DNA from: Schleiferiaceae bacterium
GTDB lineage: Bacteria; Bacteroidota; Bacteroidia; Flavobacteriales; Schleiferiaceae
Assembly: GCA_022424815.1 (NCBI GenBank)
Contig: JAKMGS010000012.1
Coordinates: 1-23,062, forward strand
Direction: 5' to 3'
DNA: 23,062 nucleotides
Positions 21,783-23,062 of the stretch are shown here, piece by piece (the stretch's first letter is position 1; every line of letters starts with the position of its first letter). The translations under genes were made by a program, and so were the position numbers. Below the pieces are notes generated by a model, which was not told the origin of the DNA, ran no database searches, and saw only the letters and a list, made by a program, of their open reading frames with translations.

Positions 21783-23062
21783 ATTTTACAGCGTTCTCAA
21801 ACTCCGACAACCCACCAACAATAGGCAAGGTCAAACTCGAGCCTTTTAAATCTATCTTCAGCTCTGTGCCTGGCTTCGGATGTAAGGTGAACTCTTGGTC
21901 ACTTGAAAATAACATTAGACCTATTTGTTGTCCCGCAGGGATGATTTGATCATCGGGCTGAAGTTTAAAGGTCAAATCGTAAAAGACGCCTGGTTCTAAT
22001 GGCTGGCTTGTGTAAATGCTTTCATGATTTTGTGGATCAGCCCAGCCTCGGGTGATGATGTTGTCGTAAATGGTAGCCTCATCTTGATCATTCCACGGAA
22101 GGGATACTAACCATACACTCAGATTTGCTGCCGGTACACTGCTCGATAATGAGAGAGTAATACCCGCCGTACCTGAGATGTGTAAGCCTTCACTTAAAAT
22201 AGGAGTAGTGTATAACAGTCTATTCGGAGAATTCTTAACACGTGCGAGATATTCCCCGGCAAAGGCTACATTATCGATAAGCATTTCTTTTTTACGGCTT
22301 CCCTTATCAGTAGCTAACCCTCCTTGGGTATAGCCGCCTTTGGTAAGATGCAATACGACATCCTCTGCTTGAGGGTGAGGATAATCAGCATATGGAGTAG
22401 GGGAAAGTCGATCGTCGCCTTCTCGTACAATCCAAGCCTTAGGATCTTGTTCTACACCATTTTCGATTTCGAATAGGTACCGAGTAAACCATTTATTCAT
22501 CATTGAAATAGGCGGGGGCCCACCGTGCCCTCCTTGGTGATAGTAAATTTGGACGGGCAGTCCCATCTCTCGCGCCTTGTTGTAAATGCGGTAACTGTGC
22601 TCAGGCATCACATTCCAATCGTTAAACCCATGCGACATCAATAGCGCTGCCTTCATAGGGGCCATATCGTTCAAATAATCGCGGCCCGCCCAGAAAGCAT
22701 TGTAATCTCCAGTGGCTCTATCCATTTGCTCGCGCATGATTTCGTCACGGATGGTTTTGTTTCCGTAGGCTCTTTTAGATTCGTCTCCGCTGTGAATGAA
22801 TTCGTACAAGACGTCGATATCCTCTCCTAAATAACCGCCAGGACTGCGAACCAATCCGTTGGAGCGGTAGTAATGATAATAAGAAGTGTTGGGGGCTACG
22901 GGGATAATCGCCTTTAATGCGTCTACTCCAGTCGTAGCAGCTGCCAATGGTAATGTCCCATTATATGAGGTACCGGTCATGCCGACATTGCCGGTGGACC
23001 AAAATGCGTGTACTTTCTCATCTCCTGTGCGATCCTTGTAACCATTTTCCTTTCCCGCAAGC
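21781..23062 (-). CDS. X-Pro dipeptidyl-peptidase (S15 family), C-terminal part, runs off the window
   Basis: About 426 residues are visible. The frame continues past the internal ATG at 22980 to the window edge (…FWSTGNVG before MTGTSYNGTLP), so the 5' end is missing. The alpha/beta-hydrolase part shows the nucleophile elbow GTSYNG, the Asp in HGFNDWNV and the His in HQGGHGGPP, making a complete Ser-Asp-His triad. The C-terminal jelly-roll X-Pro_C domain follows (LHISGTAGITLSLSSS, SVWLVSLPW, ITRGWADP, GQQIGLMLFSSD). S15 enzymes release X-Pro dipeptides; related members are cocaine esterase and acyl ester hydrolases, so the exact substrate is less certain than the family. A signal peptide would lie outside the window. 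It ends at a shared terminator. Confidence 0.88.
   Translation of the reverse strand, partial: LAGKENGYKDRTGDEKVHAFWSTGNVGMTGTSYNGTLPLAAATTGVDALKAIIPVAPNTSYYHYYRSNGLVRSPGGYLGEDIDVLYEFIHSGDESKRAYGNKTIRDEIMREQMDRATGDYNAFWAGRDYLNDMAPMKAALLMSHGFNDWNVMPEHSYRIYNKAREMGLPVQIYYHQGGHGGPPPISMMNKWFTRYLFEIENGVEQDPKAWIVREGDDRLSPTPYADYPHPQAEDVVLHLTKGGYTQGGLATDKGSRKKEMLIDNVAFAGEYLARVKNSPNRLLYTTPILSEGLHISGTAGITLSLSSSVPAANLSVWLVSLPWNDQDEATIYDNIITRGWADPQNHESIYTSQPLEPGVFYDLTFKLQPDDQIIPAGQQIGLMLFSSDQEFTLHPKPGTELKIDLKGSSLTLPIVGGLSEFENAVK

Noticed and set aside
1..23062. Mobile element, CRISPR, toxin-antitoxin or anti-phage system
   Set aside because: No transposase, integrase, direct-repeat array, paired small toxin/antitoxin genes, nuclease-helicase sets or tRNA-based attachment sites were found on either strand.

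Overview
This window looks like ordinary chromosome from a member of the Bacteroidota, most likely an aquatic Flavobacteriales-type bacterium. The evidence is two secreted proteins with type IX secretion (T9SS) C-terminal domains (one type B/CHU_C-like, one type A/Por-like), a TonB-dependent receptor, many short LxxC-type lipoprotein signals, a PiT-PhoU fusion transporter, few Shine-Dalgarno sites and several GTG or TTG starts. No tRNA, rRNA, CRISPR array, insertion sequence, integrase or phage gene was seen. Genes are tightly packed and no gene-free stretch exceeds 300 bases.

Layout, left to right. The first 80 bases are the last codons of a plus-strand homoserine dehydrogenase (ThrA-like), followed by a strong hairpin shared with a converging FecA-like TonB receptor. 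That receptor has two 7-1-7 iron-regulator-like palindromes directly against its GTG start. Next comes a secreted T9SS type B protein (+). A minus-strand pair follows: a divergent lipoprotein metallophosphoesterase/5'-nucleotidase and a DsrE-like lipoprotein. Then come a glycosyltransferase-like gene co-transcribed with a PiT phosphate transporter (-), a deletion-scarred remnant of a phosphate-selective-porin-type gene (-), and a divergent ArsC/LMW-phosphatase (+) whose end overlaps a cytidine deaminase (-).

The middle holds a membrane di-iron hydroxylase of the sterol desaturase superfamily (+), a lipoprotein dipeptidyl peptidase III (-), a T9SS type A secreted protein (-), and overlapping VF530 and rlmF genes (-). 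The right part holds a small two-helix membrane protein (+), katG (+), a three-gene envelope operon (lipoprotein, DUF2147 protein, outer-membrane beta-barrel of DUF6268 type) (+), and the C-terminal part of an S15 X-Pro dipeptidyl-peptidase (-) that runs off the window.

How they may work together: most gene products act in the envelope, in nutrient uptake (iron, phosphate), surface protein secretion, peptide breakdown (M49 and S15 exopeptidases) and peroxide defence. The PiT transporter, broken porin and ArsC-like enzyme form a phosphate/arsenate neighbourhood. I found no convincing new defence or mobile system. The items most worth a second look are the metallophosphoesterase with altered catalytic motifs beside a DsrE lipoprotein, the porin deletion scar, the tandem operator at the TonB receptor, and the uncharacterised envelope operon flanked by near-identical terminators.
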